Source: Quercus robur | Taxonomy: Eukaryota; Streptophyta; Magnoliopsida; Fagales; Fagaceae | DNA length: 64,000 nt | NCBI RefSeq assembly: GCF_932294415.1 | Contig: NC_065538.1 | Coordinates: 42,623,843-42,687,842 of the forward strand | Direction of reading: 5' to 3' | Part shown: one piece after another, positions 31,966-42,840 of the stretch | Layout: the number at the start of each line of letters is the position of its first letter | Numbering within the stretch: position 1 is the stretch's first letter | Notes under the pieces: model-generated | The model's database searches: none | What the model saw: only the letters and a program-made list of their open reading frames with translations | What the model was told of the DNA's origin: nothing | Program-made: the position numbers and the translations under genes

Positions 31966-34788
31966 CTAGTTTGGATTATTACTGCTTGTCGAAGCCCCAC
32001 GGGAAAGCGGACATCTTCTACGGTTATGCCCATGTTGATGACACAGTCCACAGCTCTGCTTTTGCTGAATCTCCCTCAAGTCAGAATCTGGCCTCCGGCT
32101 TCCCGGTTCTCGCCGGACCCCATCCATCTCATTTCGTATCCTAGACGCCACAGGTCGACCTTTGCCCCACAACAGCTTTGGGTCAGGCACCCACTTTGGA
32201 CCATCCACATCCCTCCACAATGAATCTGACTTTGGCACCACAAATGCATGTGAGTAGGTGTGAATGGCGTTCACCAAACTATAACATGGGTCAATATATG
32301 CAGTCGCATCTTGCCCCAAGTACTGAAGAGCTTTAATTGCATGTGAACAAGGGATCTTTCTAATTTGCCACTTTCCACAACCACATGTTCTGGCCTTTAC
32401 ATTTACTTCATAACTATGGTGTCCCCCTCCAGAGCTATAGATGTTGTATGAAGTAATTACTTGATATATACCATTCTGATTATTAAACGGATTTATTTGG
32501 TGTGAAATTGATTTTTGTAGGTTGTGTCCATAGATTTTTAAGGCATATTTAGTCCATACCTTGTCCTTTGAGAGCTCATGAGTAATTTCTTTGTGTCGAT
32601 CATGGAAATACGCAACAAGTTTGCAATGAGTGAATTCAACCATTGCAGCAATGGGTAGGCCACGGGCACCTTTGAGTACTCCATTGAAGCACTCCGAGAC
32701 ATTGGTTGTCATAGCCCCATAACGGTATCCACCATCATGTAGTTGGGTCCACTTGTCTAGATCCTCATTCATTAGATATGTGTATGGCATGATGGATGAG
32801 TCGGGTTCACTTTCCTGCCGCTCGGTTCTCCGTTTCTTCCTAAGGGCCTCGATCTCAGCTTCCTTGATAGGTTGCATGTACAGCTCAAATTTTGATTCCT
32901 TAGTAGCATACCCCGCTTTCAAGGCTAATGACTTTAAAGTGGCGTCCTGAAAATGCGTGTTGAAGTTGCTAGCAACATGTCGAAGGCAATATCTGTGAAC
33001 TACTCGTTGTCGTCCATCATCATGTCTAGGCCAGTTTGCAATTGCACTTTGAATACCCTTATGTCGGTCAGAAATTATACAGATGTCCTTATCTGCTATC
33101 ACATCCCCCAGTGCATTCCTGAGGCGTTCTAAAAACCACCCCCAACTAGACCCTGACTCTTTGTCCACAACAGCAAAGGCAAGAGGCAAAACCTTGTTGT
33201 TGGCATCGGTGGCCATTGCAATCAACAACACCCCTCGATATTTACCATACAAATGGGTCCCATCAATACTGATCACTGGCTTACAATGTCTGAATCCTGC
33301 AATGCATGGAGCGAAAGCCCAAAATATATAGCGCAATATTGTATCACCGAACTCGTCCCTGGGTATGGTGTGAAACCAGAAATGGGTGCCAGGTTCTTGA
33401 TCCCAGTATGCAAACAATAACTTTTTCAACCTTTCGTAAGACTCTTCCCAATCCCCAAATATCTTTGCAATACCTCGTTGTTTCGCATCCCATATCTTAT
33501 AGTAAGAAAGAATATGCCCATAATACTTCCCTTTAATGAAATGTCTGAGGTGATAAATTGTTGCCGTGTGTTTCTCTTTCAACAATGGAACAAATTCTTC
33601 TGCTAGAAAATTACAATCCATCATTCTACCATCAAGGGCCGTGGCAAGGGGCATACAACTATGAGGACCCCTATAAGATGTGACCATCCATAGTCCGAGT
33701 TCAGGCTTCACAACTGCCCCAACGTACCACATGCATGATTCATCGCTGCATTTCACAGACAGTCTACTTGTGGTCGACCTACTAGTCACAAAGTTTCTGT
33801 TATGCTTTGCGGCGTAAATTGTTAATGCACGTCTCACCGCATCTTTATTAGCAAAAATCAACCCTTTCGCAAAATTCATGTCTGCATTCCAAGAACCAAA
33901 TGATTGCTGAACAACTTCAGGATCAACCATATTTTCCCAAGTATTTTCATAAAATGATGAGGCAGGAGGTTCATAAACGAGGGCCGTATTTGTAACATGC
34001 TGAACTCTAGCATTAGCGTCTTCATCATCTTCATCACATTCAGCCATATCATCAACATGAGGAATGTGAGTAATTTCATGGTCATCAAGACCCCTGTCAA
34101 AGTCACCATCGTCAATCCTCTCTTCATACTCATCTCTATCCTCACAATCTTCCCTAGAACAGTCTTCGTCTTCATCTTCATCTTCAACTACTGGAACTGT
34201 AGAGGATTCACCTCGATGTGTACAAAATTGATCTTCATATCTATTTCCAGGTTCACTCTCAATTGTTACTGGTGTCTCTTGAAAAGGGGGTGTATAGCCT
34301 CCCAATGTGGTGCATTGATCATCTAGGACTGCAAACTGTAGAGATGTAGTTGTTTGTACAATTTCGTCTTCTACGCCGACTTCTGCACGAGGCTCCAAAG
34401 TGACATATAACTCAAAATCTGCTGCTTGTTTCCATTTGTCCATCTTACTAAACATGAATTTCACATGTTTGTCCTCTGTTATCGCCATATATCTGTAATT
34501 AATGCATTGATTGAGGACTTCATATGGAGAACGGAAAGTAATATGTATGTCATGCAAAGCAGGGTTCACTTGCAACTCTTCCATAATTTTTACTTTCAGC
34601 TCATTCAGGGTCTTTAGCTTACGGCGTATCATCATATAGTAGCACTGGATACCCGGACCTTGAAATGAGGCTCCATCATAAGGGTTGGCATTGCTAAGGG
34701 GTCCACCGTAGTATATATTTATATAGATCATTGTCAACCTATAGATCATCAAGTGCAATTGTGTTAGTGACAAATTTATAATGCTCAA
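31966..34788 (-). CDS. mudrA: mudrA-like MULE transposase, intact
   Basis: An uninterrupted 940-codon frame. I prefer the Met at codon 20 (34729-34731), because 'MIYINIYYGG' is the usual start of such proteins, giving 921 residues. Numbering from the first Met, an N-terminal MuDR/PB1-like region is followed by a very acidic stretch (about 200-260). Next is the MULE catalytic domain with D509 (SIDGTHLYGKY), D574 (ISDRHKGIQSA) and E699 (VSECFNGVLKGARG), then a SWIM zinc finger (C802, C804, C814, H816) and a C-terminal CCHC knuckle (C913, C916, H921, C926). All expected catalytic and metal-binding residues are present. Such proteins bind the TIRs and cut and rejoin the element in the nucleus. 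No intron is evident. Confidence 0.93.
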   Translation of the reverse strand: MSIINLSLTQLHLMIYRLTMIYINIYYGGPLSNANPYDGASFQGPGIQCYYMMIRRKLKTLNELKVKIMEELQVNPALHDIHITFRSPYEVLNQCINYRYMAITEDKHVKFMFSKMDKWKQAADFELYVTLEPRAEVGVEDEIVQTTTSLQFAVLDDQCTTLGGYTPPFQETPVTIESEPGNRYEDQFCTHRGESSTVPVVEDEDEDEDCSREDCEDRDEYEERIDDGDFDRGLDDHEITHIPHVDDMAECDEDDEDANARVQHVTNTALVYEPPASSFYENTWENMVDPEVVQQSFGSWNADMNFAKGLIFANKDAVRRALTIYAAKHNRNFVTSRSTTSRLSVKCSDESCMWYVGAVVKPELGLWMVTSYRGPHSCMPLATALDGRMMDCNFLAEEFVPLLKEKHTATIYHLRHFIKGKYYGHILSYYKIWDAKQRGIAKIFGDWEESYERLKKLLFAYWDQEPGTHFWFHTIPRDEFGDTILRYIFWAFAPCIAGFRHCKPVISIDGTHLYGKYRGVLLIAMATDANNKVLPLAFAVVDKESGSSWGWFLERLRNALGDVIADKDICIISDRHKGIQSAIANWPRHDDGRQRVVHRYCLRHVASNFNTHFQDATLKSLALKAGYATKESKFELYMQPIKEAEIEALRKKRRTERQESEPDSSIMPYTYLMNEDLDKWTQLHDGGYRYGAMTTNVSECFNGVLKGARGLPIAAMVEFTHCKLVAYFHDRHKEITHELSKDKVWTKYALKIYGHNLQKSISHQINPFNNQNGIYQVITSYNIYSSGGGHHSYEVNVKARTCGCGKWQIRKIPCSHAIKALQYLGQDATAYIDPCYSLVNAIHTYSHAFVVPKSDSLWRDVDGPKWVPDPKLLWGKGRPVASRIRNEMDGVRREPGSRRPDSDLREIQQKQSCGLCHQHGHNRRRCPLSRGASTSSNNPN

Positions 34789-35117
34789 TCAACATCAATC
34801 ACAAAACTTTGCGTATGAAATGCCAACAATACTAACCTCAACCAAATTTGCATATACTCACCTTTAGTAATCTTACAAAAATAGTCATTACCAATTTCAT
34901 ATTCTTTAAAAATTCTAAATCATTCTAGGGGCATGACTTTCAAAACCCATTCAAATAAGTTATGATGAACAAAAATATTATATACCAACCAGTTATCCAT
35001 TGAAATCTCTGTTACAAATCTTAAACAAATATATCTTGAAATAATTTATGGTAAAAAGACTACTATCTTAGGTATCAAACTCATAATGTTATGATATATC
35101 CATGAGAAAGACCTAAA

Positions 35118-36300
35118 AGTACTAAATATTCCTAACAATTGATCACAATATTTAGTACTAAATATTCCCAATAATTAATCACAATATTAATTTTTTTTTT
35201 AACTTAGCATATTATCACAATATTTACACTAACAAACAAAACAAATATTCCCATATGTTGTAATAACATAATAATCACAATATTTGGTACTAAATATTCC
35301 CAATAATCACAATATTTGTAGTTATTTTCTAAAAAAACCCTAATGACTCCATTCTTTTTGCCAATATCTAATCCCCTAAAATCCTAAAGGGCTATGGAAA
35401 TGGACAGCGTTTGCTCTCTTTCTATTTTTAAAGTCTGCTCCTTTTTTCCTAACTTGGAATGTTACAAATGGTGTAATAACACCAAATATTTGTAAATTTT
35501 TCACAAACTATACGTGCTCGTGCTGCACCATCCTTACACATTCATTCATGGTCATGGTCATGACCATTTCATGTTACAATTTTACTGTTGCAACTTCCTT
35601 AAAAAAAATAAAAAATAATTGGATTTATAAGATTTTGAGCTTCGAACCTTTAGCCAAAAAAGTTTTATATATTCTCTTAAATGAAAAAATAAAAATAAAA
35701 AGGAAAAAATTGCATATCTAGAGTACTCAAATTTTCACATAATAATCACAATATTTGGTACTAAATATTCCCAATAATCACAATATTAACTTTCTTAAAA
35801 AAAAACTTAGCAAATAATTTAATCACAATATTCACACTAACAAAAAAAAAAAAAAAAAAAAAAATTCCCCAATATGTTGTAATTTAATCAAAATATTTAC
35901 ACTAACAAAAAAAAATTCCCCAATATGTTGTAATTTAATCACAATTATTTACTAAATATTCCCAACAATTAATCATTAAATTACTACTCATTATAGATAT
36001 TTTTTCTTAAGTAGATTTATGATCTTATATAAATGTGTTATAACATTAATTTAAAAAAAAAATAGCAAATAATCACAATATACTAACAAATAAATTAATC
36101 ACACTATTTACACTAACAAATAAGAAAAACAAAACATTTCCTAATATGTTCTAAATTTTTCTTTAAAAAAAACCTAGCAAATAATCACAATATACTAACA
36201 AATAAATTGATCACAATATTTACACTAACAAATAAGAAAAAACAAAACTTTTCCTAATATGTTCTAAAATTTTCTTTTAAAAAAATCTAGCAAAATAATC
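35118..36300. repeat. Degenerate AT-rich repeats (TACTAAATATTCCCAATAAT / CACAATATTTACACTAAC)
   Basis: The unit 'tactaaatattccc(a/t)a' is seen near 35121, 35156, 35288, 35759 and 35947. 'aatcacaatattta' and 'cactaacaaa' recur in between and to 36300, with poly(A) runs. Spacing is irregular. Confidence 0.65.
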
Positions 36301-36357
36301 ACAACATTGTAAAAATATTACCTGAGAATGTTGTGTGATGAGTGTTCTGTGAGTGAG

Positions 36358-36545
36358 TTGAATATAGAGACTGTGAGTTGAAAGAGTGTTCAAGAGAACT
36401 TATATTCACAATACAGAGAGAGCATATAGAGACTGAGTTGAAAGAGTTGAAAGAGTGTTTAAGATAACTTATATTCACAATACAGAGAGAGCATATAGAG
36501 ACTGAGTTGAAACAGTTGAGAGAGCATATAGAGACTGAGTTTCTG
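36358..36545. repeat. Tandem repeat of gcatatagagactgagttgaaa units
   Basis: Roughly 70-bp units with 'catatagagactgagttgaaa' and 'cttatattcacaatacagag' repeat three to four times with partial copies. They lie just upstream (minus-strand sense) of the mudrA 5' flank. Confidence 0.65.
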
Positions 36546-36721
36546 ATATTCACAATACAACTTATTCCCACGGCAAGAGAGAACTTATTGGAGCTGGGAC
36601 CCACAGACACATGGAGGGCTGGGGACTGAAGCTGCTGTGGGGGAACTGTGATGCCCACGTGAAAGCTGCTGTGGGATGGGAGTGTTGCTGTTTGATGGAA
36701 CTGATGCTGGTTTATAAAAGG

Positions 36722-36921
36722 AAATCGAGTCCAAAGGACTCGGTTCCTAAGCCTGAAAAACGAGTTCGTTAAACTCGACTTCTAAGGCTGGAAATCGAGT
36801 CCAATGGACTCGGTTTCCAGGCTTTGAAACCGAGTGCAAGGGACTCGGTTTCCATGCTTTAAAACCGAGTCCTTTGGACTCGTTTTCTAGCCTTAGAAGT
36901 CGAGTTCTTTTAACTCGATTT
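36722..36921. repeat. Right subterminal palindrome array, 25-bp units at 35-bp period
   Basis: Six units start at 36722, 36757, 36792, 36827, 36862 and 36897, exactly 35 bp apart. Examples are gagtcc...ggactc, gagttc...(g)aactcg and gagtcc...ggactc centres framed by AAA and TTT. The array mirrors the one at 20220-20419. The half-site core CGAGT/ACTCG is constant while the bases next to it vary symmetrically in most units. Confidence 0.9.
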
Positions 36922-36949
36922 CTAGCAATAATAAACTAATAAACCCAGG

Positions 36950-37053
36950 AAATCGTGGATACTGAACTCGAGTTGCTATATTCCAAATTAGTTTCAAACG
37001 TTTCCTAACTAATGAAATAGTTTCGGTTTCAAGGTTATTTTCTAAAAAATCCC
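36950..37053 (-). repeat. MULE right terminal inverted repeat
   Basis: Inverted copy of 20041-20144. It ends in ...TCTAAAAAATCCC directly before the 9-bp duplication TTGTATTCT at 37054-37062. Confidence 0.92.
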
Positions 37054-37380
37054 TTGTATTCTGCGTTTTGTAGCCGTTGAGATAAAGAAGAGAGAAAGAG
37101 AGTGAGGAAGAAAGAGAAAGGGAGGAAAGAGAAAAAAATATTTTTTTAATTCAACCGGTATTAGTTTAATGAGAAATAATCTTTGCAAAAGCTACAGTGA
37201 TTACTACAGTGCTCTCCAAGCCTGGAGAGCTACTGTAGCAAATCTAAAAAAAAAATTTGGAGATGCCGAGGCTGTTGGACTTCATTTCGGGCGTGAATAG
37301 TGGCTTTTTTTTCCAAAATTTAGAGATGCCTAGCCCTGTTGGAGATGCTCTAAGCCTTCACATTAAAGGTTCTAAAACCT

Positions 37381-37809
37381 GTATGTTTGGTAACTGTTTT
37401 TTTTTTCTTTTCTTATTTTTTGTTTTCAAAAATAATTTTCTATTTTTGAAACTAAAAAACTTGTTTGGCATCTCAAAATTGACAGAAAACAAAAACTGTT
37501 CTCAAAACTCAATTTGTGAAGGAAACTGAAAATATGCAAAAGACTATTTTCAGTTTCTAATTTTCAAAAGTCAATGAAAATACGCATTTAATTTAATGAA
37601 TTTTTCTTATTTAATGAGTTAGTATTAAATTTTAAATCCTAGAAATAACATATTTTAGTATTTTCTATTTTTTTCTTTAAAAAACTTTTTTTTTAATTTT
37701 AACTAACTAAACATGTTTTTTATTTCAAAAATACAAGAAAATTGTTTTTTCTTTATATTCTTAAAAACAAGTTTCTGAAAATAGAAAACATAAACTGTTA
37801 CCAAACATA
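37381..37809. mobile_element. 429-bp MITE with TATGTTTGGTAAC ends
   Basis: The left end TATGTTTGGTAACTGTTTT matches the reverse complement of the right end. ACCTG occurs on both sides (37376-37380 and 37810-37814). The interior is AT-rich and has no gene. The superfamily is not resolved. Confidence 0.65.
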
Positions 37810-37814
37810 ACCTG

Positions 37815-40336
37815 TTTTTAGTATCCAAAAAGATACTTTATCTATTTTAACATATCACTTTACAATATACTCTATATTAAATAGTGACAATGATGAAATT
37901 CATTTCCATCCTCTAACTTTTCTTTCGTTCAATTGAATTCTCTAAATTTCAAATTTATTCAATTCAGGCATTCTGTCCAATTTTATTAAAAAAATTTACT
38001 TAAAAAAATGTTATTTTCACATAAAAAAATCTATAAAATTCATAAAAATATTTTATAGATTTTTTTATGTAAGAATTTTTTTTAAAAGAAAAATCTTTTT
38101 TCATCAGTTATAATTGCATGCTAAACAGAATTTTTTTAACAAAATTGGATAAAAAACCTAAATTGAATAATTTTGAAACTTAAAAAATTCAATTAAATGA
38201 AAGTAAAGTTAAATGACTAAAATGAATTTCAGTAATGCACTTTGCATTTTAACCTTAAATATTACTATATTTTTACATACAAACAATTAAAATAATTTGA
38301 ACGACCCATTAAATAATATAAACAACTCAACATATTAATAAATATCATCAAGAAAAAGAGAGGAGAGAGAGAATAAAAATTATTAAAATAAAATATAAGA
38401 GTTCACTGTAACAGAATGTTATAAATTTTTAGATATAGCGCTTTTGATGCAGTATGATTTTTATGGTTTGAAGCTTATGAGTGATTTTACAGCCTCTAAT
38501 GTGAATGCTATGTAAAAATTACATACCACTATACAGGCCTGTAAAATCAGCTTATATAGGACTGGGCCCTCAAGGTCTGCCACTGTCGTATTGTCGTAGG
38601 AGCTGCCGAAATTGGACAGCGAACACACTGCAACCAAAAATCAGAGAGAAGTGAAAAACACACATTCCCAGATGAAAAGCAGAAAAGTGAACTAATAAGT
38701 ACGACCCGGATGGTACATTAGGTTCATAGAAAAGTTGTAGATAGAGCATAGTTTTCTAATACAAAGATCAGAGAGAAGTGAGGAATGATGCTAAATATAA
38801 AGCACCTTTGGACTGACTTGGGCATGAAAGTAAGCAAACAAACCTAGGTGTGTTATTTATTCATCCAAAAATAAATAAAAACACTAAGGGTTATCTTAGC
38901 ATGTCCATAATACGATAAATTATATCTTATTTCGGGTGTGTATCTCATATTTCTCACAACAAGTGTGTCCTACACATCTATGGAACTCACCTACTATGAG
39001 AGAAATGGCGTATACATGTATACCATCTCCCATAATACATGTATAGATATATTCTTAATATATTATATAAGATAGTTGGGACTTTTAAAGTAAGCCAAAC
39101 ACAACTCAAATTCTCATTCTAAGATGTTGTTTATATAACCTGAATAGAGGAAAATTCATCATTGATTGACTCAACTATTACTCATGATATAATGAATTTA
39201 TTTTCTTCTTAATAAAGTTACAAGTTTTTATATATAAAAAAGTTTTATGATGGATGCGTTTTGTCTCTGTGTTGTGCTAAGAAGTTTAATTAAATTGTTC
39301 TGAATCTATAATCTTTTTTTTTTATATGAGTAATTTCAAAATATTTTGTCCCCTTACATTCATTAGATCTGTATAACAAATAATTTGTGACGGTACATGT
39401 AATATTATGGTCATATTATCGTGACAAGCAACAATCAAATTATTTAAATATCATGTGAACTAAATGAGATAATGTAAAACTGCTTTAATTCAGAAACTTA
39501 ATGTTGCCCACATAGATTATTACTACCAACCATTTCAGCATTACCCCCACAAAAAAAAAATAAAATAAATAAATAAATAAACCATTTCAGGATTAATAAT
39601 AGAATACAATCATTGTTATTCTTTTTTTTTTTTTTTTTTTTTTGATAACCTATCATTAATATAATAAAATGAGTTTTTATTTTATTTATTTCTATAGAAG
39701 ATCCTTTGCATCTCTTACGGAAGTAATTAGAGGTTACTCTCAAGTTGAATTATCTATGGAGTTGTCATAAGATTTTTATTATATCATATTTACGTTAATT
39801 AAGTTGATTTATTGAGCTAATTTTGAATTTCTACGATATCATGTTTACATTTTTAGGGTACAATAGCACTGGTCGATTTTGAAAAATGTAAATTGTAGTA
39901 ATACCTAGAATTTCTTCATGATTTTTGGCTATTAAAATTATAATAACGTGTATTCCGTGTTTCTATAATAAAGATAAAACAAAAATTGAAATAGATGTAA
40001 AGAGTCTCATGCTAAATTGCCATCAAATTAAAATGGAGCACAGTAAATTTTACATTAAAAAAAAACAAAAAACAAAAAAACAAAAAACAAAAAACAAAAC
40101 GAAACAAAACGAATGAAAGTTAGCAGACATAAGCCCAAATTTTCACGTAGCAGTTTCTCGCAGGCCTGAAAATTCAGCTTTTAACCCAACTTGTATTGTA
40201 GCATTCGGACTGGGCCTACCAGGTGATCAGCCACAGACACACTGTGGCAGGAGCTTCGGAAACAGGACCTGCATCAACATTCAACAGCCATGGAAATAAC
40301 TAAAGATGAATCGATATTCCATTTTCGTCACCAAAT
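37815..40336. other. AT-rich intergenic DNA
   Basis: No gene is supported. Two diverged related segments occur at 38535-38625 and 40160-40275: both contain 'caggcctg(t)aaaa-tcagctt', 'actgggcc' and 'aggagct-cg-aa', suggesting an old repeat family. Poly(T) and (TAAA)n runs are present (39580, 39623). Confidence 0.45.
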
Positions 40337-40580
40337 TCATTAGACCACTCGCAAGGAAATGGACCGGGACACCACAATTTCAGAGAGTCCAGCTCAACCC
40401 TAGAAAGTATAGGGGTTAGGGTACCTTACTGTTTCCGTTTTCAACTAACTATTTTGCTTAGTTAGAGTAGGTGGTCCACAGGGTGGTTAGACTTAAGAGC
40501 AGTCTCCAAAGTCCCAATTGGTCAAGGTCAACAGAGGACCATTTTATGTTTTCTTCTCGGATAGAGAAAATGGGGCTTTA
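40337..40580. repeat. Direct repeat, copy 1
   Basis: Shares long similar blocks ('ccactcgcaaggaaatggacc', 'gagtaggtggtccac', 'caaagtcccaattgg', 'ttttcttctc') with 41376-41580. Both copies are diverged by indels, and about 1 kb lies between them. Confidence 0.75.
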
Positions 40581-40769
40581 GGTTAGGCGGAAGTCTATTT
40601 TGTATTTATCATCCATCATCATCTTACATGCTATCGAATTCTATACTCTATACGGGTTAGAAATTATGGATGAATGATGATAGACCATAAATACATAATA
40701 GACTTCTGCAACAATTTATTTAACTTTTTTTTTTTGGTTAGAAAGTGTGCTAAAAAATATTTATATATA

Positions 40770-40930
40770 TATTTTTTAAAGAGAGTTTCAATTTATGACG
40801 TCTTCTAATAATAGTTTTTTATTATCAGACTAAGACATCAATCAGTTTTTGGTATAGGCAAGGATTGAACCCCATATCTCTTATACAACTATTAGAGATT
40901 TTACCAATTGAGTTAACTGGAACCCACAAA
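40770..40930 (-). mobile_element. tRNA-derived SINE (Au-like), minus strand
   Basis: On the minus strand the sequence opens with 'ccagttaactcaattggt' (A-box-like) and about 35 bp later has 'ggggttcaatcct' (B-box), the internal polymerase III promoter of tRNA-derived SINEs. It continues into 'ccaaaaactgattg' and ends at 'gaaactctcttt'. The overall order agrees with the widespread Au SINE family of flowering plants, as I remember it. A second copy lies at 47098-47250. Confidence 0.7.
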
Positions 40931-41127
40931 AATATTTATGCTTTGAAAGAGTGAATTTTTTTTTTTTTTTTTTTTAAGTTGTACATAATATAAATAGTTT
41001 CACCTTATTCATAAGTAGGGTTTAAATGAGATTGAGAGATCGTAACGACACCTGCAAATAACCAAAGATGAAGAGAGGTACATTACCAACTTTATTTGCC
41101 ATTTTCCTAACCAAAAATGCGGTTTAA

Positions 41128-41330
41128 GTGTCTGTTTAACATGATTAATTTTGTCAACTTATTTTACTATTTAGTTTATTTTTGCTATTATTTATGAATC
41201 TCACTACATTTCTTGGTACTATTTATGAGTCCCATTGTACTATTTCAGCTAACTTTTACATTTATCTACGTTACTTTCAATAAATAAAAAAATTTAATTT
41301 TAGTAAAATAAACGGATCCAAATGAACCAT
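41128..41330 (-). mobile_element. Diverged Tourist-like MITE, inverted relative of 42980-43180
   Basis: Shares 'ttttgtcaacttattttacta' and 'ctatttatga' segments with the reverse complement of the MITE at 42980-43180 and has the same end type (GTGTCTGTTT...). The right end is eroded. Confidence 0.6.
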
Positions 41331-41375
41331 TACACCAAAATCCATTAGTCCCAATTGATAAACAGTACCACCAAA

Positions 41376-41580
41376 ATCCATTAGTCCACTCGCAAGGAAA
41401 TGGACCGTGACACCAAAATTTCAGAGAGCCCAGCTCCATAGAAATATAGAATTAGAGTAGGTGGTCCACGGGTTAGTTAGACTTGAGAGCAGTTTCCAAA
41501 GTCCCAATTGGTAAACAGTACCACCATAGGACCATTTCTTGTTTTCTTCTCAGACAGGTACAATTGGGCTTTAGGTTAGG
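41376..41580. repeat. Direct repeat, copy 2
   Basis: Second copy of 40337-40580, about 1 kb downstream. Confidence 0.75.
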
Positions 41581-41662
41581 ATAGCATGTAGGATTATGGA
41601 TCATAAATACAAAATAGACTTCTGCAACAAAATAGGGTAAAAAGGAATTCTATACTCTTACG

Positions 41663-42840
41663 CAAGGTTGTCAAAGTCACGATCTGAATAGTGGGATAAT
41701 ATGATTTTATGATCTCGCCTCATCAAAACGTTTAGAATCGCACTAGAATCGTAAAAATGGTAGGATCGTACGTAGAATCGTAGGATTGTATGGGATCCTA
41801 TCGATCCTACCAAAAACATTGTTTTTTTGTTTTTGTTTTTTGTTTTTGTTTTTTTTGTTTTTTTTTTTTTTTTTTTGGGATAAATCTTTTGTTTTGATGA
41901 AGTTTTAAGGGTTTTTATTTCTTCATATTGTGATGGTATAACTTTTATTTTTTATTTTATAAAATTATGTCAACCTAAGCAAATGTTTTCTAGTTTTTAG
42001 TTCACAAAATTAAAATGAAAGAATGCTTCACCATTTCTAAATAAAGAATTTGATGTTGGCTTTGCTGCATTTTAAGTTATAATATTGTTAAATTTGTTTG
42101 ATTAATATACTAATTTGTGTTCTAATATTACTAAAATATTTTTTTTATATAATTTTATTAGTTATGCTTGTATTTGTATATTGATTGATTGATTTTTTTT
42201 TAGCATGCTTTTTAATTGTTGCTGAGTGGTGTAACTTAAATAGTTGAGTGTGAAATTGTATCTTGATGTCTTTTACAACTCTAGTATATAAATATATAAT
42301 GTCTACATAGATGATGAAATGGATGATGATGATGATTAGGAATTTAGGACGGTGATTATAAGAACCTTAGAATGGGAATAATTAAATGTTCACTTCACCT
42401 TAATATTCATCTTGCTTTGGATTTCATATTGTAATTAGCTAGTTTTCATTTAGTAACTTACTTTGGATTTCAAATTTGGAACTTAGAACTTAGAAATATT
42501 TTCCATATGTTTTGATAAATATTTTGGTATTTGGTTGCTAATTAAATATTTATTGAACTTTTTAAATATATTGGGTAAAAACTTAAATATATTTGTTTCG
42601 TTAGTATAGACTTAGCGATGCATGACATGCAAATTGCAACATATGATGCAAATCTAAGTTTTTTTATAAATGAATTTATAATTTATGTGATTATTCAACA
42701 TACAAAGCCATTATCAATGTGTTTTTTTGCTTTAAATCTGAAAATATGTAAGATCTTATAATTCACGATCTGAATCCTACAATCTACGATCCCACCTACC
42801 TTCAACGATCCTACGTAGGATCCAAATTTTAACAACCTTG
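41663..42840. mobile_element. Non-autonomous hAT element, 1,178 bp
   Basis: The ends CAAGGTTGTC and (A)ACAACCTTG are inverted, and a perfect 8-bp target duplication CTCTTACG is present (41655-41662 and 42841-42848). Subterminal sequence is rich in 'cgatc(c)tac' motifs on both sides. No transposase is encoded; the interior is AT-rich. Confidence 0.88.

Larger units (their letters stand above)
34789..36721. other. AT-rich 5' flank of the transposase gene with repeats
   Basis: Contains no gene. It would hold the mudrA promoter and leader (minus strand). Most of it consists of diverged copies of short AT-rich units; see the separate entries. Confidence 0.5.
20041..37053. mobile_element. Complete 17-kb Mutator-like element (MULE) with transposase, PMD gene and captured host exons
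   Basis: Terminal inverted repeats of 104 bp (20041-20144 and 36950-37053, roughly 88% identical by eye) begin GGATTTTTTTAG and GGGATTTTTTAG. The element is flanked by a perfect 9-bp duplication TTGTATTCT (20032-20040, 37054-37062), the length expected for Mutator. Inside are six-unit palindrome arrays next to each terminus, a plant-mobile-domain gene (+), fragments of host genes (+) and an intact mudrA-like transposase (-). Perfect TSD, TIRs and an open transposase suggest a fairly recent and possibly autonomous element (inference). Confidence 0.92.
18967..37350. mobile_element. TAA-flanked element split by a 17-kb MULE
   Basis: The ends are GAGCATCTCCAGCAG (18967) and CTGTTGGAGATGCTC (to 37350), flanked by TAA (18964-18966 and 37351-37353). 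Similarity continues inward with 'tctctaaattt' near both ends. Without the MULE and one TSD copy the element would be about 1.36 kb, a normal size for a non-autonomous element. Its left part holds pyrimidine-rich sequence, including repeats of a 'ctctagcagcacttcggctgg' type (19535-19640). No coding capacity of its own was seen. Confidence 0.6.

Noticed and set aside
40862..40925. tRNA gene (A- and B-box-like motifs on the minus strand)
   Set aside because: No cloverleaf with acceptor stem; motif order and tail fit a tRNA-derived SINE, and a second copy exists at 47098.
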